Below, one piece after another: positions 46,068 through 60,767 of a DNA stretch of 64,000 bases. The position numbers and the translations under genes are program-made. The stretch is from Thauera butanivorans NBRC 103042. GTDB taxonomy: Bacteria; Pseudomonadota; Gammaproteobacteria; Burkholderiales; Rhodocyclaceae. The stretch lies in NCBI RefSeq assembly GCF_001591165.1, contig NZ_BCUG01000029.1:1-64000 (forward strand). The letters run 5' to 3'. The notes beneath the pieces were generated by a model, which saw only the letters and a program-made list of their open reading frames with translations, had not been told where the DNA came from and made no database searches. How positions within the stretch are numbered: position 1 is the stretch's first letter; every line of letters begins with the position of its first letter.

Positions 46068-46209
46068 CTCGTTTACAGGCCGCCAGTCGCCGGCGCTCGA
46101 GCCGTGTGCGGCACTCGGGGGGCATGGCAAGTCCTGCATCCGCACCACACGGCGGCATCAAACGGCTGGCGTCCGGCTTCCATGCTCGTTCTTGCTACTT
46201 GCGCCTCGC

Positions 46210-46833
46210 CTAAGGATTCGCCGGAGCATTCTTTTCCAGCATTCCGGCCATTGCGCCATCCACCGCCACCGTGGCGACGAATCCACGTTCCAGATAGACC
46301 CAGAGCAGGAAGGGGATCAGCGTGGGGAAGAGCAGGAAGCCGAGCTGGTATGCCAGGCCGAACAGATTGGCGTGGAGCGGGGTGAAGCGGGTGACGGAGG
46401 AGGTCAGGTTCGCCATGTGCACGGCGACGTCGACGAGCCAGTCGAAGCTGATTCCCCAGGCCTGGAAGGGCAGCATGGCGAGCAGGCCGACGGGGAATTT
46501 CCACCAGATGCCTTTGGCGCGGGACGCCAGCAGCAGGGCCAGGAACAGGGGTGGGCCGTAGCAATAGGTCAGGGCGCGGACTTCCGGCGTCAGCGTGCCC
46601 ATGCGGCCATCCTCGGCGAAGATCGTGATGCGGGTGAGCAGCACCACCATGTTGCCTTCCTGCTCGACGCCTGCCACCCAGGACGGAAAGAAGAACTCCA
46701 TTGCATGGCCGGCCAGCCAGCTTGCGGGCAGGGCGAAAACCTCACGTTGCCAGTACCAGATGCTCAGCAGCACGCCGAGCCACAACAGGGCGCGGACGAA
46801 GAGCCCGCCGATGATGCTGAACGGACTAGGCAA
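46210..46833 (-). CDS. exosortase H-associated membrane protein
   Basis: A 207-residue protein with about four to five hydrophobic segments, overlapping the end of xrtH by a few bases. Such proteins accompany exosortase H in other betaproteobacteria; the function is unknown, probably a helper for sorting or maturation. No ATG is available; TTG 46833 has GGGAG at a 7-nt spacing, and TTG 46839 is an alternative. The periplasmic stretch FFFPSWVAGVEQEGNMVVLLTRI could be a soluble domain. It is the last gene of the leftward ppiA-ppiB-lpxH-xrtH unit. Confidence 0.75.
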   Translation of the reverse strand: MPSPFSIIGGLFVRALLWLGVLLSIWYWQREVFALPASWLAGHAMEFFFPSWVAGVEQEGNMVVLLTRITIFAEDGRMGTLTPEVRALTYCYGPPLFLALLLASRAKGIWWKFPVGLLAMLPFQAWGISFDWLVDVAVHMANLTSSVTRFTPLHANLFGLAYQLGFLLFPTLIPFLLWVYLERGFVATVAVDGAMAGMLEKNAPANP

Positions 46834-47332
46834 GGGCAAGCTCCCGGGAGGCTTCGCTACGGGCGACCTGGCGTACCCAGATCAGCCAGACGATCAGCAC
46901 GTCGAGCATGATGAGTGCCTGCCACAGATAGAGGTGGGCGAATTCGAAAGCTTCGTGGTTCCAGGCGGCGAGGTAGAACAGGGTGATGACCCGGAGGATG
47001 TTGACTGCCTGGATGGCGGCAAAGCCGGCGACGATGCCGATGAGCCGAATTCTCCAGCCGGCCGGGTAGGCGAGGATGGCAGCGCTCAGGATGATGCAGG
47101 CTTCGATGCCGTTGCAGCCCGCTTCGATCGACACGCCGATGCCGGAAGTGGCGTGCATCAGCACCTTGTCGTACGCGATCACGCCGGGATCGAAGAAGGA
47201 CACCAGTGTGGCGCTGATTCTGGCGAGCAGGAAAGTCCAGGGCGTGACCAGAGCCTCCTGCACCGGCTTGGTCAGCTCCAGTGCAAACAGCCCGACGAGC
47301 AGCGCGACGAAGATGGCGATGAAACGGAACAT
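46826..47332 (-). CDS. xrtH: exosortase H (protein-sorting transpeptidase-like)
   Basis: Polytopic inner-membrane cysteine protease of 168 residues that cleaves C-terminal sorting signals (IPTLxxWG-CTERM in the XrtH class) and probably transfers the protein to an envelope anchor. The catalytic set is visible: Cys73 in EAGCNGIEA, Arg114 in NILRVITLFY and His133 in FAHLYLWQA. The ATG at 47332 lies 14 bp after lpxH. Target proteins are not in this window. The pair appears inserted behind the conserved ppi-lpxH genes. Confidence 0.9.
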   Translation of the reverse strand: MFRFIAIFVALLVGLFALELTKPVQEALVTPWTFLLARISATLVSFFDPGVIAYDKVLMHATSGIGVSIEAGCNGIEACIILSAAILAYPAGWRIRLIGIVAGFAAIQAVNILRVITLFYLAAWNHEAFEFAHLYLWQALIMLDVLIVWLIWVRQVARSEASRELALA

Positions 47333-47346
47333 GGGTGACGTTTCCT

Positions 47347-48075
47347 TCAACTCGGGTGGTATTCGCTGGTGCTGAGCTGCTGGCCGTCGAAGGCCAGATG
47401 AGGCGCCGAGCCGTGCCAGTCGGCGAGCACATGGCGCGAGCAGGCATGGCCGTCGATCTGGATGCGGTGGTGCGCTGGACGATGGGTGTGACCGTGGATC
47501 AAGGTCGGGTAGTGGTGCGCGCGCAGCAGCGCGGCGACTGCATCGGCATTGACGTCCATGATCTCCATCGACTTCCGGGCGTTTTCGGCGGTGCTGAGCC
47601 GGCGCAGGTTGTCGATCAGCGCCTTGCGCTCGCTCAGTGGCCGGGCGAGGAAGGCGGCCTGCCAAGCCGGATCGCGCACCTGGGCACGGTAGGCCTGATA
47701 GGCGGCATCGTCGGTGCAGAGGATGTCGCCGTGGCTGAGTAGCAGCCGGCTGTCGCCGGTCTGGAGCAGCCATGGGTCGGGCAGGATGTCCATGCCGGCG
47801 CGGGCGGCGTAGTCGGCGCCGAGCAGGAAGTCGCGGTTGCCTGGCATGAAATGGATCGCGGTGCCGGCGCGGGCAGTGGCGGCCAATGCGCTGGCGATGT
47901 CGCGGTTGAGCGGTGCGTCGCCGTCATCGTCGCCGGCCCAGTATTCGAACAGGTCGCCGAGAATGTAGAGTGCCCGGGCTTCGCGCGCCGGCCCGGCCAG
48001 AAACGCGAGAAAGGCTGCCACGGTTTCCGGATGATCTTCCGATAGATGAAGATCGGAGATGAAGAGTAGTCGCAC
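47347..48075 (-). CDS. lpxH: UDP-2,3-diacylglucosamine diphosphatase
   Basis: Mn-dependent pyrophosphatase of lipid A synthesis that yields lipid X. The 242-residue calcineurin-like protein has the metal motifs ISDLHLSEDHPE, LGDLFEYW, PGNRD and HGHTHRP. The start codon is GTG 48075. It follows ppiB by 69 bp, an arrangement found in many Betaproteobacteria. Confidence 0.95.
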   Translation of the reverse strand: MRLLFISDLHLSEDHPETVAAFLAFLAGPAREARALYILGDLFEYWAGDDDGDAPLNRDIASALAATARAGTAIHFMPGNRDFLLGADYAARAGMDILPDPWLLQTGDSRLLLSHGDILCTDDAAYQAYRAQVRDPAWQAAFLARPLSERKALIDNLRRLSTAENARKSMEIMDVNADAVAALLRAHHYPTLIHGHTHRPAHHRIQIDGHACSRHVLADWHGSAPHLAFDGQQLSTSEYHPS

Positions 48076-48144
48076 GGGCCGGTCTCGTCCTGGCCGGACG
48101 TCCGGCCAGGGGTGTCAAACGACAGTAGGGATCGGACGCGGGTT

Positions 48145-48639
48145 TCAGACCACTTCGGCGCGTTCGATGATCACGTCTTCCTTCGGCACGTCCTGGTGGA
48201 AGCCGCTGGAGCCGGTCTTGACCTTGCGGATCGCGTCGACCACGTCCATGCCTTCGCTGACCTTGCCGAACACGCAGTAGCCCCAGCCTTGCGGGTCGGG
48301 CGAGCGGAAGTTCAGGAAGTCGTTGTCGGCGACGTTGATGAAGAACTGGGCGGTGGCCGAGTGCGGCGCCTGGGTGCGGGCCATGGCGATGGTGCCGCGC
48401 TCGTTCTTGAGGCCGTTGTCGGCTTCGTTCTTGATCTGCTCGCCGGTCGGCTTCTGGTCCATGCCCGGGGTGAAGCCGCCGCCCTGGATCATGAAGCCGT
48501 CGATGACGCGGTGGAAGATGGTGTTGTCGTAGTGGCCGGCCTCGACGTAGGCGATGAAGTTGGCCACCGTCTGCGGCGCCTTGTCGGCGTCGAGTTCGAG
48601 GGTGATGACGCCGTGGTTGGTATGCAGCTTGACTGCCAT
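48145..48639 (-). CDS. ppiB: cytoplasmic peptidyl-prolyl cis-trans isomerase B
   Basis: Cyclophilin of 164 residues without a signal peptide, so cytosolic. The catalytic Arg lies in [13 protein letters not shown] and the core continues [14 protein letters not shown]. It lies 42 bp behind the periplasmic paralogue ppiA, and the two are clearly related in sequence, an ancient tandem duplication. Confidence 0.94.
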   Translation of the reverse strand: MAVKLHTNHGVITLELDADKAPQTVANFIAYVEAGHYDNTIFHRVIDGFMIQGGGFTPGMDQKPTGEQIKNEADNGLKNERGTIAMARTQAPHSATAQFFINVADNDFLNFRSPDPQGWGYCVFGKVSEGMDVVDAIRKVKTGSSGFHQDVPKEDVIIERAEVV

Positions 48640-48681
48640 GTGCTGTTCTCCTGGGGAAAGCTGTTGGGGATGCAGGCGTGC

Positions 48682-49275
48682 TTACTTGCCCGCTTTCTTC
48701 GGCGCTGCGTTCTCGAGCACGCTCGCGCTCTCGATGACGACCGCCTCGACGGGCACGTTCTGGTGGAAGCCGCGGTTGGCGGTCTGCACCTTGGCGATCT
48801 TGTCGACCACGTCCATGCCCTTGACGACCTTGCCGAACACCGCGTAGCCCCAGCCGTCGCGCGAGGGATAGTCGAGGAAGGTGTTGGGCACCAGGTTGAT
48901 GAAGAACTGTGCGCTGGCCGAATGCGGATCGGCGGTGCGGGCCATCGCCAGCGTGCCGCGCTCGTTCTTGAGGCCGTTCTTGGCTTCGTTCTCGATCGGC
49001 GCGCGGGTGCTCTTCTGTTTCAGGTCGGCATCGAAGCCGCCGCCCTGGACCATGAAGCCGTCGATGACGCGGTGGAACACGGTGCCGTCGTAGAAGCCGT
49101 CCTTGACGTACTGGACGAAGTTCTCGGCGGACTTGGGTGCCTTGTCGGCGAAGACTTCGACGACGATCTCGCCCTGGTTGGTCTTGAGCTCGACCATGGG
49201 GTTGGCGGCAAGGGCGCCGAGGCTGGTCAGGGCGGTCGATGCCAGCGCGGCAAAGGCGATCAGGTGCTTTTTCAT
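48682..49275 (-). CDS. ppiA: periplasmic peptidyl-prolyl cis-trans isomerase A
   Basis: Cyclophilin of 197 residues with a Sec signal peptide (about 1-23, basic KKH then a hydrophobic core, cleavage likely after GALAA). The catalytic block [13 protein letters not shown] is intact. It assists folding of exported proteins. The ATG at 49275 is first in the leftward ppiA-ppiB-lpxH-xrtH run and divergent from cysS, with a 219-bp shared upstream gap. Confidence 0.94.
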   Translation of the reverse strand: MKKHLIAFAALASTALTSLGALAANPMVELKTNQGEIVVEVFADKAPKSAENFVQYVKDGFYDGTVFHRVIDGFMVQGGGFDADLKQKSTRAPIENEAKNGLKNERGTLAMARTADPHSASAQFFINLVPNTFLDYPSRDGWGYAVFGKVVKGMDVVDKIAKVQTANRGFHQNVPVEAVVIESASVLENAAPKKAGK

Positions 49276-49494
49276 GGAATCTCCGGTGCGCGGCCGTGGT
49301 GGCCGGATGGGCGGCGGACGTCGTGGCGGCCGGGAAAATGGCAGGCATTGCGGCCGTGGTATATTTGCGGCCTTCGACTGCCGGCCCGGCGCCTGGGTGA
49401 CGCGGGATTCTAGCAACAAGCACCCCCCCCTCACAATTGCGCCGCCGACGAACCGGTTTTCAACCGATCTTCCCCACCGTTTTTCCATTCGCCG

Positions 49495-50880
49495 ATGCTT
49501 TCCATCTACAACACCCTGACGCGCAGCAAGGAAGTCTTCACCCCGATCGAGCCCGGCAAGGTCCGCATGTACGTGTGCGGCATGACGGTGTATGACTTCT
49601 GTCACCTCGGCCATGCGCGCGTGATGGTGGTGTTCGACATGGTGGCGCGCTGGCTGCGGGCCAGCGGGCTGGATGTGAACTACGTGCGCAACATCACCGA
49701 CATCGACGACAAGATCATCCGCCGGGCGCAGGAGAACGGCGAGTCGATCCGCCAGTTGACCGACCGCTTCATCGCCGCGATGCACGAGGACGCCGACGCC
49801 CTCGGCGTGCTGCGCCCGGACCACGAGCCGCGCGCCACCGACTACGTCGTCCAGATGCAGAGCCTGATCTCGCGCCTCGAGCAGAAAGGCCTGGCCTACG
49901 TCGCCGCCAACCGCGACGTCTGCTACGCGGTGCGCAAGTTCGACGGCTACGGCAAGCTGTCGGGCAAGTCGCTCGACGAGCTGCGTGCCGGCGAGCGGGT
50001 GGATGTCGCCCAGGACAAGAACGATCCGCTCGATTTCGTGCTGTGGAAGCATGCCAAGGCCGAGGAGCCGGGCGAGGTGAAGTGGGATTCGCCCTGGGGT
50101 GCCGGCCGTCCGGGCTGGCACATCGAATGCTCGGCGATGAGTTCAGAACTGCTCGGCGACCATTTCGACATCCACGGCGGCGGCATGGACCTGCAGTTCC
50201 CGCACCACGAGAACGAGATCGCCCAGTCCGAAGGCGCGCACGGCCACGCCTTCGTCAATTACTGGATGCACAACGGCTTCGTGCGTGTCGACGACGAGAA
50301 GATGTCGAAGTCGCTCGGCAATTTCTTCACCATCCGCGAAGTGCTGCAGCAGTACGACGCCGAAGTGGTGCGCTTCTTCATCCTGCGCGCCCACTATCGC
50401 AGCGCGCTGAACTACTCGGATGCGCACCTCGAGGATGCGCGCAGCGCGCTGACGCGGCTCTACACCGCATTGAAGAACGTGCCGGCCGAAGGCGAGGGCG
50501 AAGTCGATTGGAACGAAGCTCATGCGAGGCGCTTCCGCGCGGCGATGGACGACGACTTCAACACGGCCGAAGCGATGGCGGTGCTGTTCGAACTGGCCAA
50601 CGAGGTCAATCGCAGCGCGTCGCCGGGGCTGGCGCGGCAACTGAAGGCGCTGGGCGCCGTGCTCGGCCTGCTGCAGCGCGATCCGGTGGCTTTCCTGCAG
50701 GCGGGTACGCCGGATGCCGGCGGGCTCGACGCTGCGGCGATCGAAGCACGGATTGCTGCGCGTGCCGCGGCGAAGAAGAACAGGGACTACGCCGAAGCCG
50801 ACCGCATCCGTGCCGAACTGGCCGAAGCCGGCGTCGTGCTGGAGGACGGCGCGGGCGGCACGACCTGGCGCCGCGCCTGA
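49495..50880 (+). CDS. cysS: cysteine--tRNA ligase
   Basis: Charges tRNA-Cys. The 461-residue class I synthetase has the zinc Cys in YVCGMTVYD, the HIGH-type motif HLGHARV and the KMSKS loop in [11 protein letters not shown]. The ATG at 49495 is the only sensible start ([22 protein letters not shown]). It runs alone toward the convergent dnaJ, with a two-way terminator between them. Confidence 0.97.
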   Translation: MLSIYNTLTRSKEVFTPIEPGKVRMYVCGMTVYDFCHLGHARVMVVFDMVARWLRASGLDVNYVRNITDIDDKIIRRAQENGESIRQLTDRFIAAMHEDADALGVLRPDHEPRATDYVVQMQSLISRLEQKGLAYVAANRDVCYAVRKFDGYGKLSGKSLDELRAGERVDVAQDKNDPLDFVLWKHAKAEEPGEVKWDSPWGAGRPGWHIECSAMSSELLGDHFDIHGGGMDLQFPHHENEIAQSEGAHGHAFVNYWMHNGFVRVDDEKMSKSLGNFFTIREVLQQYDAEVVRFFILRAHYRSALNYSDAHLEDARSALTRLYTALKNVPAEGEGEVDWNEAHARRFRAAMDDDFNTAEAMAVLFELANEVNRSASPGLARQLKALGAVLGLLQRDPVAFLQAGTPDAGGLDAAAIEARIAARAAAKKNRDYAEADRIRAELAEAGVVLEDGAGGTTWRRA

Positions 50881-50921
50881 GCGGTGCCTCGTCGGGGCGG
50901 AAGGGCCCCGATGATGAAAAA

Positions 50922-50956
50922 AATGGCCCGCCATCGGAGTGATGGCGGGTCATTTT
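50922..50956. terminator. bidirectional terminator between cysS and dnaJ
   Basis: AATGGCCCGCCATC (50922-50935) pairs with GATGGCGGGTCATT (50941-50954), one G-T pair, loop GGAGT, with A-run before and T-run after, so it can work in both directions. Confidence 0.85.
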
Positions 50957-50992
50957 CATGCCTGGACAGGCGGCGCTGCGCGCCGCCAGGGT

Positions 50993-52108
<1,116 letters not shown>

Positions 52109-52138
52109 GTTGCTTCGCTCAGTCTGGTATCACGCAAA

Positions 52139-52180
52139 GGCCGAGCCGGCGCCGGAGCAGGGCTCCGGCGGGGCTCGGCC
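52139..52180 (-). other. hairpin between dnaK and dnaJ
   Basis: Two nested inverted repeats (GGCCGAGC/GCTCGGCC outside, GCCGGAGC/GCTCCGGC inside) form a long stem in the 96-bp gap, followed on the leftward strand by TTT. It may be a partial terminator or an mRNA processing site. Confidence 0.5.
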
Positions 52181-52204
52181 GAGAAGGATTCGCCAGAGTG
52201 ACGA

Positions 52205-54133
<1,929 letters not shown>

Positions 54134-54207
54134 GAAAGTTCCTTTGTCTTCTGACTTTGTTTTCTGAATGTGCTGGCGGAGCGGCGCCGCCGTCCGGTCT
54201 GGTTCGA

Positions 54208-54235
54208 ATATGGGGTGGTGCGGCAGCGTTTCAAG
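54208..54235 (-). promoter_or_regulatory. sigma-32 heat-shock promoter of dnaK
   Basis: Read leftward: CTTGAAA (54235-54229), 13 bp, then CCCCATAT (54215-54208), a match to the RpoH consensus. It lies 75 bp before the dnaK start codon. Confidence 0.92.
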
Positions 54236-54271
54236 CCGCCGCGTGCAGATTGCTCGCTGGTTCGGCCGCCC

Positions 54272-54838
54272 TTACTGTTCCTTCGCCTTGGCGACCATCA
54301 CCAGCGCCGGGCGGATGACGCGTTCGTTGAGCAGGTAGCCCTTCTGCAGCACGGTGACGACGGTGTTGGGTTCGGCATCCGCCTCGACGGTGCTGATCGC
54401 CTGGTGCTTGTTCGGGTCGAACTTCTGGCCGAGCGGATTCTCTTCCGCCAGGTTGGCGCCTTCGAAGGCGGCGACGAGTTGCTTCAGCGTCAGTTCGACG
54501 CCTTCGCGCAGATTCTCGAGGGTCTGGTTTTCCACCGCGAGTGCGGCTTCGAGGCTGTCCTTGACCGGCAGCATCGCGCTGGCGAACTTCTCGGCGGCGA
54601 ACTTGCCGGCCTTGACGATGTCCTCCTGCGCGCGGCGGCGGACGTTCTCGGTCTCGGCCTTGGCGCGCAGCCAGGCGTCATGATGCTCGGCGGCCTTCAG
54701 TTCGGCCTGGCGCAGGCTCTCTTCCAGGCTGGGCAGGGTGTCCGGCTTGTTCTCTTCGGTGTCCTGCGCGGCCGCTGCGGGAGCGGCCTGCTGTCCGGTT
54801 TCCGGAATGGCGTTTGGATTCTGGCTCAGGTCCTGCAT
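54272..54838 (-). CDS. grpE: nucleotide exchange factor GrpE
   Basis: Releases ADP from DnaK. The 188-residue protein has an acidic/Ala-rich start, a long coiled-coil helix ([20 protein letters not shown], then [12 protein letters not shown]) and a C-terminal beta domain ([18 protein letters not shown]). Start ATG 54838 follows GGAGCAAGAACC; an upstream open frame to 55063 has no GrpE-like residues. Heat-shock control by the sigma-32 promoter upstream. Confidence 0.96.
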   Translation of the reverse strand: MQDLSQNPNAIPETGQQAAPAAAAQDTEENKPDTLPSLEESLRQAELKAAEHHDAWLRAKAETENVRRRAQEDIVKAGKFAAEKFASAMLPVKDSLEAALAVENQTLENLREGVELTLKQLVAAFEGANLAEENPLGQKFDPNKHQAISTVEADAEPNTVVTVLQKGYLLNERVIRPALVMVAKAKEQ

Positions 54839-54876
54839 GGGTTCTTGCTCCCTGTTGATGGCTGTTCCTGGCCGGC

Positions 54877-54904
54877 ATGTTGGGGCGGGCGATTCGATTT
54901 CAAG
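54877..54904 (-). promoter_or_regulatory. sigma-32 heat-shock promoter of grpE
   Basis: Read leftward: CTTGAAA (54904-54898), 12 bp, then CCCCAACAT (54885-54877). The -35 is perfect and the -10 near consensus; it lies 39 bp before the grpE start. Confidence 0.88.
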
Positions 54905-55113
54905 AGGAAACCTTTGGTGAAGAAGCAGCCATTGCGGCAGGCTGCGCGCTGGCGCACAATAGCCTGTCCGGAACTGGTTCGCGTTCCGAGTTGGAGATGG
55001 CCGGTTCAACGGGTCTTCACCATTCCGGAATTCCACGTGATGCCCGGCGTTTGCCTGTGTCATCGTTGCAGTTGAGTTTTTTCCTGCTCGTCAGGAAACC
55101 ATGGGAGATATCG

Positions 55114-55560
55114 ATGAAACTGAAGAAAGTTGCCGCCTGCGTTCTGCTGTCCGCTGCCGTCGCGCCGGCCTGGGCTGCCTGCGAGGCCACCATCGAAGGC
55201 AACGACATGATGCAGTTCAATATCAAGGAGATCGTGGTCGACAAGAGCTGCAAGGAGTTCACCCTCACGCTGAAGCACACCGGCAAGCTGGCCAAGGCTG
55301 CCATGGGCCACAACTGGGTGCTGGCGAAGGATGCCGACGTCAAGGACCTGGCTGCCGACAGCGCCAAGGCCGGCCCGGCCAAGGACTACCTCGTCGATGG
55401 CGATGCCCGCATCATCGCCCACACCAAGCTGATCGGTGGCGGCGAAACCGACTCGGTCACCTTCGACGTATCCAAGCTCGCGGCCGGTGAGAAGTACACC
55501 TATTTCTGCTCCTTCCCGGGCCACTGGGCAGTGATGAAGGGTGAGCTGAAGCTCAACTGA
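55114..55560 (+). CDS. azu: azurin
   Basis: Periplasmic type I blue copper protein of 148 residues that carries electrons, often to nitrite reductase or cytochrome c oxidase. A Sec signal ends at PAWA, leaving a 127-residue mature protein with the disulfide pair Cys2/Cys25 and copper ligands His45 (MGHNW) and Cys, His, Met in [17 protein letters not shown] 55114 follows GGGAG. It appears monocistronic; fits a respiratory, probably denitrifying host. Confidence 0.95.
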   Translation: MKLKKVAACVLLSAAVAPAWAACEATIEGNDMMQFNIKEIVVDKSCKEFTLTLKHTGKLAKAAMGHNWVLAKDADVKDLAADSAKAGPAKDYLVDGDARIIAHTKLIGGGETDSVTFDVSKLAAGEKYTYFCSFPGHWAVMKGELKLN

Positions 55561-55861
55561 AGCTCTGATCGCCCATCGGCCACTGGAGCCTGACCGGGTT
55601 CCGGTGGCATCGCAGCATGGGGAAGAGTGCGTGGCCCTCCTCTCGCTGCTGATGAAATGCATGTGGCAGGCATCGTCCTGTCATGACCCGGCTGCGCGGA
55701 CGATCTCTGCTGCGTGCCCTTCAGGCGCGCCTTCTTCGCGCCTTTGCTCGTTGTCTCCCTGACGGAAGCGTGCTTCCTTTGGAGTCGTCTGCGGCTGTAG
55801 GGCAGGGCTCTCGTGGTAGCATTGACCGTTTTGATTCACGCGGCTTTCGCCGCCTTCGAGC
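55561..55861. other. intergenic gap azurin-gyrA
   Basis: The 301 bp hold no credible gene. An imperfect 9-bp hairpin (GCCACTGGA at 55579-55587 with TCCGGTGGC at 55600-55608) without a T-run may end the azurin transcript. No convincing gyrA promoter was found by eye. Confidence 0.5.
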
Positions 55862-58524
<2,663 letters not shown>

Positions 58525-58525
<1 letters not shown>

Positions 58526-59622
58526 TGAGCCGGGTGTGGAACTTCAGCGCCGGCCCGGCCGCGCTGCCCGAGGAAGTGCTGCGCCAGGCCGCCGACGAGA
58601 TGCTCGACTGGCAGGGTTCGGGCATGGGCGTGATGGAGATGAGCCATCGCGGCAAGGAGTTCACCTCGATCGCCGTGCAGGCCGAGGCCGATCTGCGCGA
58701 ACTGCTGGCGGTGCCGGCCGATTACCGCATCCTGTTCATGCAGGGCGGGGCGATCGCGGCGAATGCGATCATCCCGATGAACCTGATCGGCGGCAAGCGC
58801 GTCGCCGACTACGTCGTCACCGGCGCCTGGTCGCAGAAGTCGCAGAAGGAGGCGCGCAAGTACGCCGAGGTGAATATCGCCGCCACTTCCGAGGCGAGCG
58901 ACTTCACCACCGTGCCGCCGATGGCGGACTGGAAGCTGTCGGCCGATCCGGCCTACCTCTTCACCTGCACCAACGAGACCATCGGCGGCGTCGAATATCC
59001 CTTCGAGCCGGATCTGGCCCGGATCGGCCGCGGCGAAGTGCCGGTCGTCGCCGACATGTCTTCGCACATCCTGTCGCGCGTCATCGACGTGTCGAAATAC
59101 GGCCTGATCTTCGGTGGTGCGCAGAAGAACATCGGCCCGGCCGGCCTGACCATCGTCATCGTGCGCGAGGACCTGCTCGGCCGCGCGATGCCGCATTGCC
59201 CGGCCGCGTTCGACTTCAGGATCGTGGCCGAGAACGCGTCGATGTACAACACGCCGCCGACCTACGGCATCTACATCGCCGGCCTGGTGTTCCAGTGGAT
59301 CAAGCGCCTTGGCGGCGTGGCCGCGCTGGAGGCGCGCAACGTCGCCAAGGCGAAGCTGCTGTACGGCTTCCTCGACGGCAGCGGTTTCTATGAGAATCGC
59401 GTCGATCCGGCCTGCCGTTCGCGCATGAACGTGCCTTTCTTCCTGAAGGACGAATCGCTCAACGACGCTTTCCTAGCCGAATCGAAGGCTGCGGGCCTGA
59501 CGCAGTTGAAGGGCCACAAGTCGGTCGGCGGCATGCGCGCGTCGATCTACAACGCGATGCCGCTGGCGGGCGTGCAGGCGCTGGTGGACTTCATGCGCGA
59601 CTTTGCCGCGCGCAAGGCTTGA
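58525..59622 (+). CDS. serC: phosphoserine aminotransferase
   Basis: PLP enzyme making phosphoserine, also used in pyridoxal synthesis. The 365-residue protein begins [18 protein letters not shown] and carries the PLP lysine in [11 protein letters not shown]. The ATG overlaps the gyrA stop (TGATG), so translation is coupled. It feeds serine to the trp and other pathways nearby. Confidence 0.97.
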
Positions 59623-59637
59623 ACCGAAGGACCGAGC

Positions 59638-60708
59638 ATGAGCGACGAACTGCTGAAGCTGCGCAACGAAATCGACCGCCTCGACGAGGAAATCCTCGCC
59701 CGCCTGTCCGAGCGTGCGCGCTGCGCGCAACGCGTGGGTGAAGTGAAGCAGGGCAAGCCCCCTTTCTACCGGCCCGAGCGCGAAGCCCAGGTGCTGCGCC
59801 GCCTGGCGGAGCTGAATCCGGGGCCGCTGCCGGCGGATGCGGTGAAGACCGTGTTCCGCGAGATCATGTCGGCCTGCCTGGGGCTGGAGCATCCGCAGCG
59901 CGTCGCCTACCTCGGCCCAGCCGGCACTTTTTCCGAAAGCGCCAGCCGCAAGCAGTTCGGTTCCGCGCCCGGTTTCATGCCGATGGCGACGATCGAGGAC
60001 GTGTTCCGCGCGGTCGAGGCCGGCAACGTCGATTACGGCGTCGTGCCGGTCGAGAATTCGACCGAGGGTGCGGTCAATATCACGCTCGACCTGCTGCTGG
60101 CGAGCCCGGTCAAGGTCTGCGGCGAAGTCAGGCTGCGCATCCATCAGCAACTGATGTCGCGTGCCGACGGCATCGGCGCCGCCAAGCGCCTGTATTCGCA
60201 TGCGCAGTCGCTGGCGCAGTGCCACGAATGGCTCAACCGCAACCTGCCTCACCTGCCGCGCATCCCGGTGGCGAGCAACGCCGAGGCGGCGCGGCTGGCG
60301 GCGGAGGATGCCGAGTCCTGCGCGATCGCGGGCGAGGCGGCGGCCAAGCTGTACGGCCTGAACATCCTCGCGCCCAACATCGAAGACGATCCCAACAACA
60401 CCACGCGCTTCCTCGTCATCGCCAGCCACGACGCCGGGCCGTCGGGCAGCGACCGCACCTCGCTGGTGTTCTCGGCGCCGAACCGTCCGGGGGCGATCCA
60501 TGCCTTGCTGGAACCGCTCGCGCGCCACGGTGTGGACATGACCAAGCTGCAGTCGCGCCCGGCGCAGTCAGGCCTGTGGGAATACGTCTTCTACGCCGAC
60601 ATTAACGGCCACCGCGAAGATGCCGAGGTCGCCGCCGCGCTCGCCGAACTGGCCGATCGCGCTGCATTCCTGAAGGTGCTCGGCTCCTATCCGATCGCCG
60701 CCATCTGA
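59638..60708 (+). CDS. pheA: bifunctional chorismate mutase / prephenate dehydratase
   Basis: Makes phenylpyruvate from chorismate. The 356-residue P-protein has an AroQ chorismate mutase domain (about 1-85, LRNEIDRLDEEILARLSERA), a prephenate dehydratase domain (YLGPAGTFSESA, VPVENSTEGAV, TRFLVI) and a C-terminal ACT domain (LQSRPAQSGLWEYVFYAD) for Phe feedback. It starts 15 bp after serC; no Phe leader peptide is seen. Confidence 0.96.
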   Translation: MSDELLKLRNEIDRLDEEILARLSERARCAQRVGEVKQGKPPFYRPEREAQVLRRLAELNPGPLPADAVKTVFREIMSACLGLEHPQRVAYLGPAGTFSESASRKQFGSAPGFMPMATIEDVFRAVEAGNVDYGVVPVENSTEGAVNITLDLLLASPVKVCGEVRLRIHQQLMSRADGIGAAKRLYSHAQSLAQCHEWLNRNLPHLPRIPVASNAEAARLAAEDAESCAIAGEAAAKLYGLNILAPNIEDDPNNTTRFLVIASHDAGPSGSDRTSLVFSAPNRPGAIHALLEPLARHGVDMTKLQSRPAQSGLWEYVFYADINGHREDAEVAAALAELADRAAFLKVLGSYPIAAI

Positions 60709-60767
60709 CACTCTGAATCCGCCCGAGCATTCGACGAACGAGGCCACGTGCCATCAAGGAGACAGCC

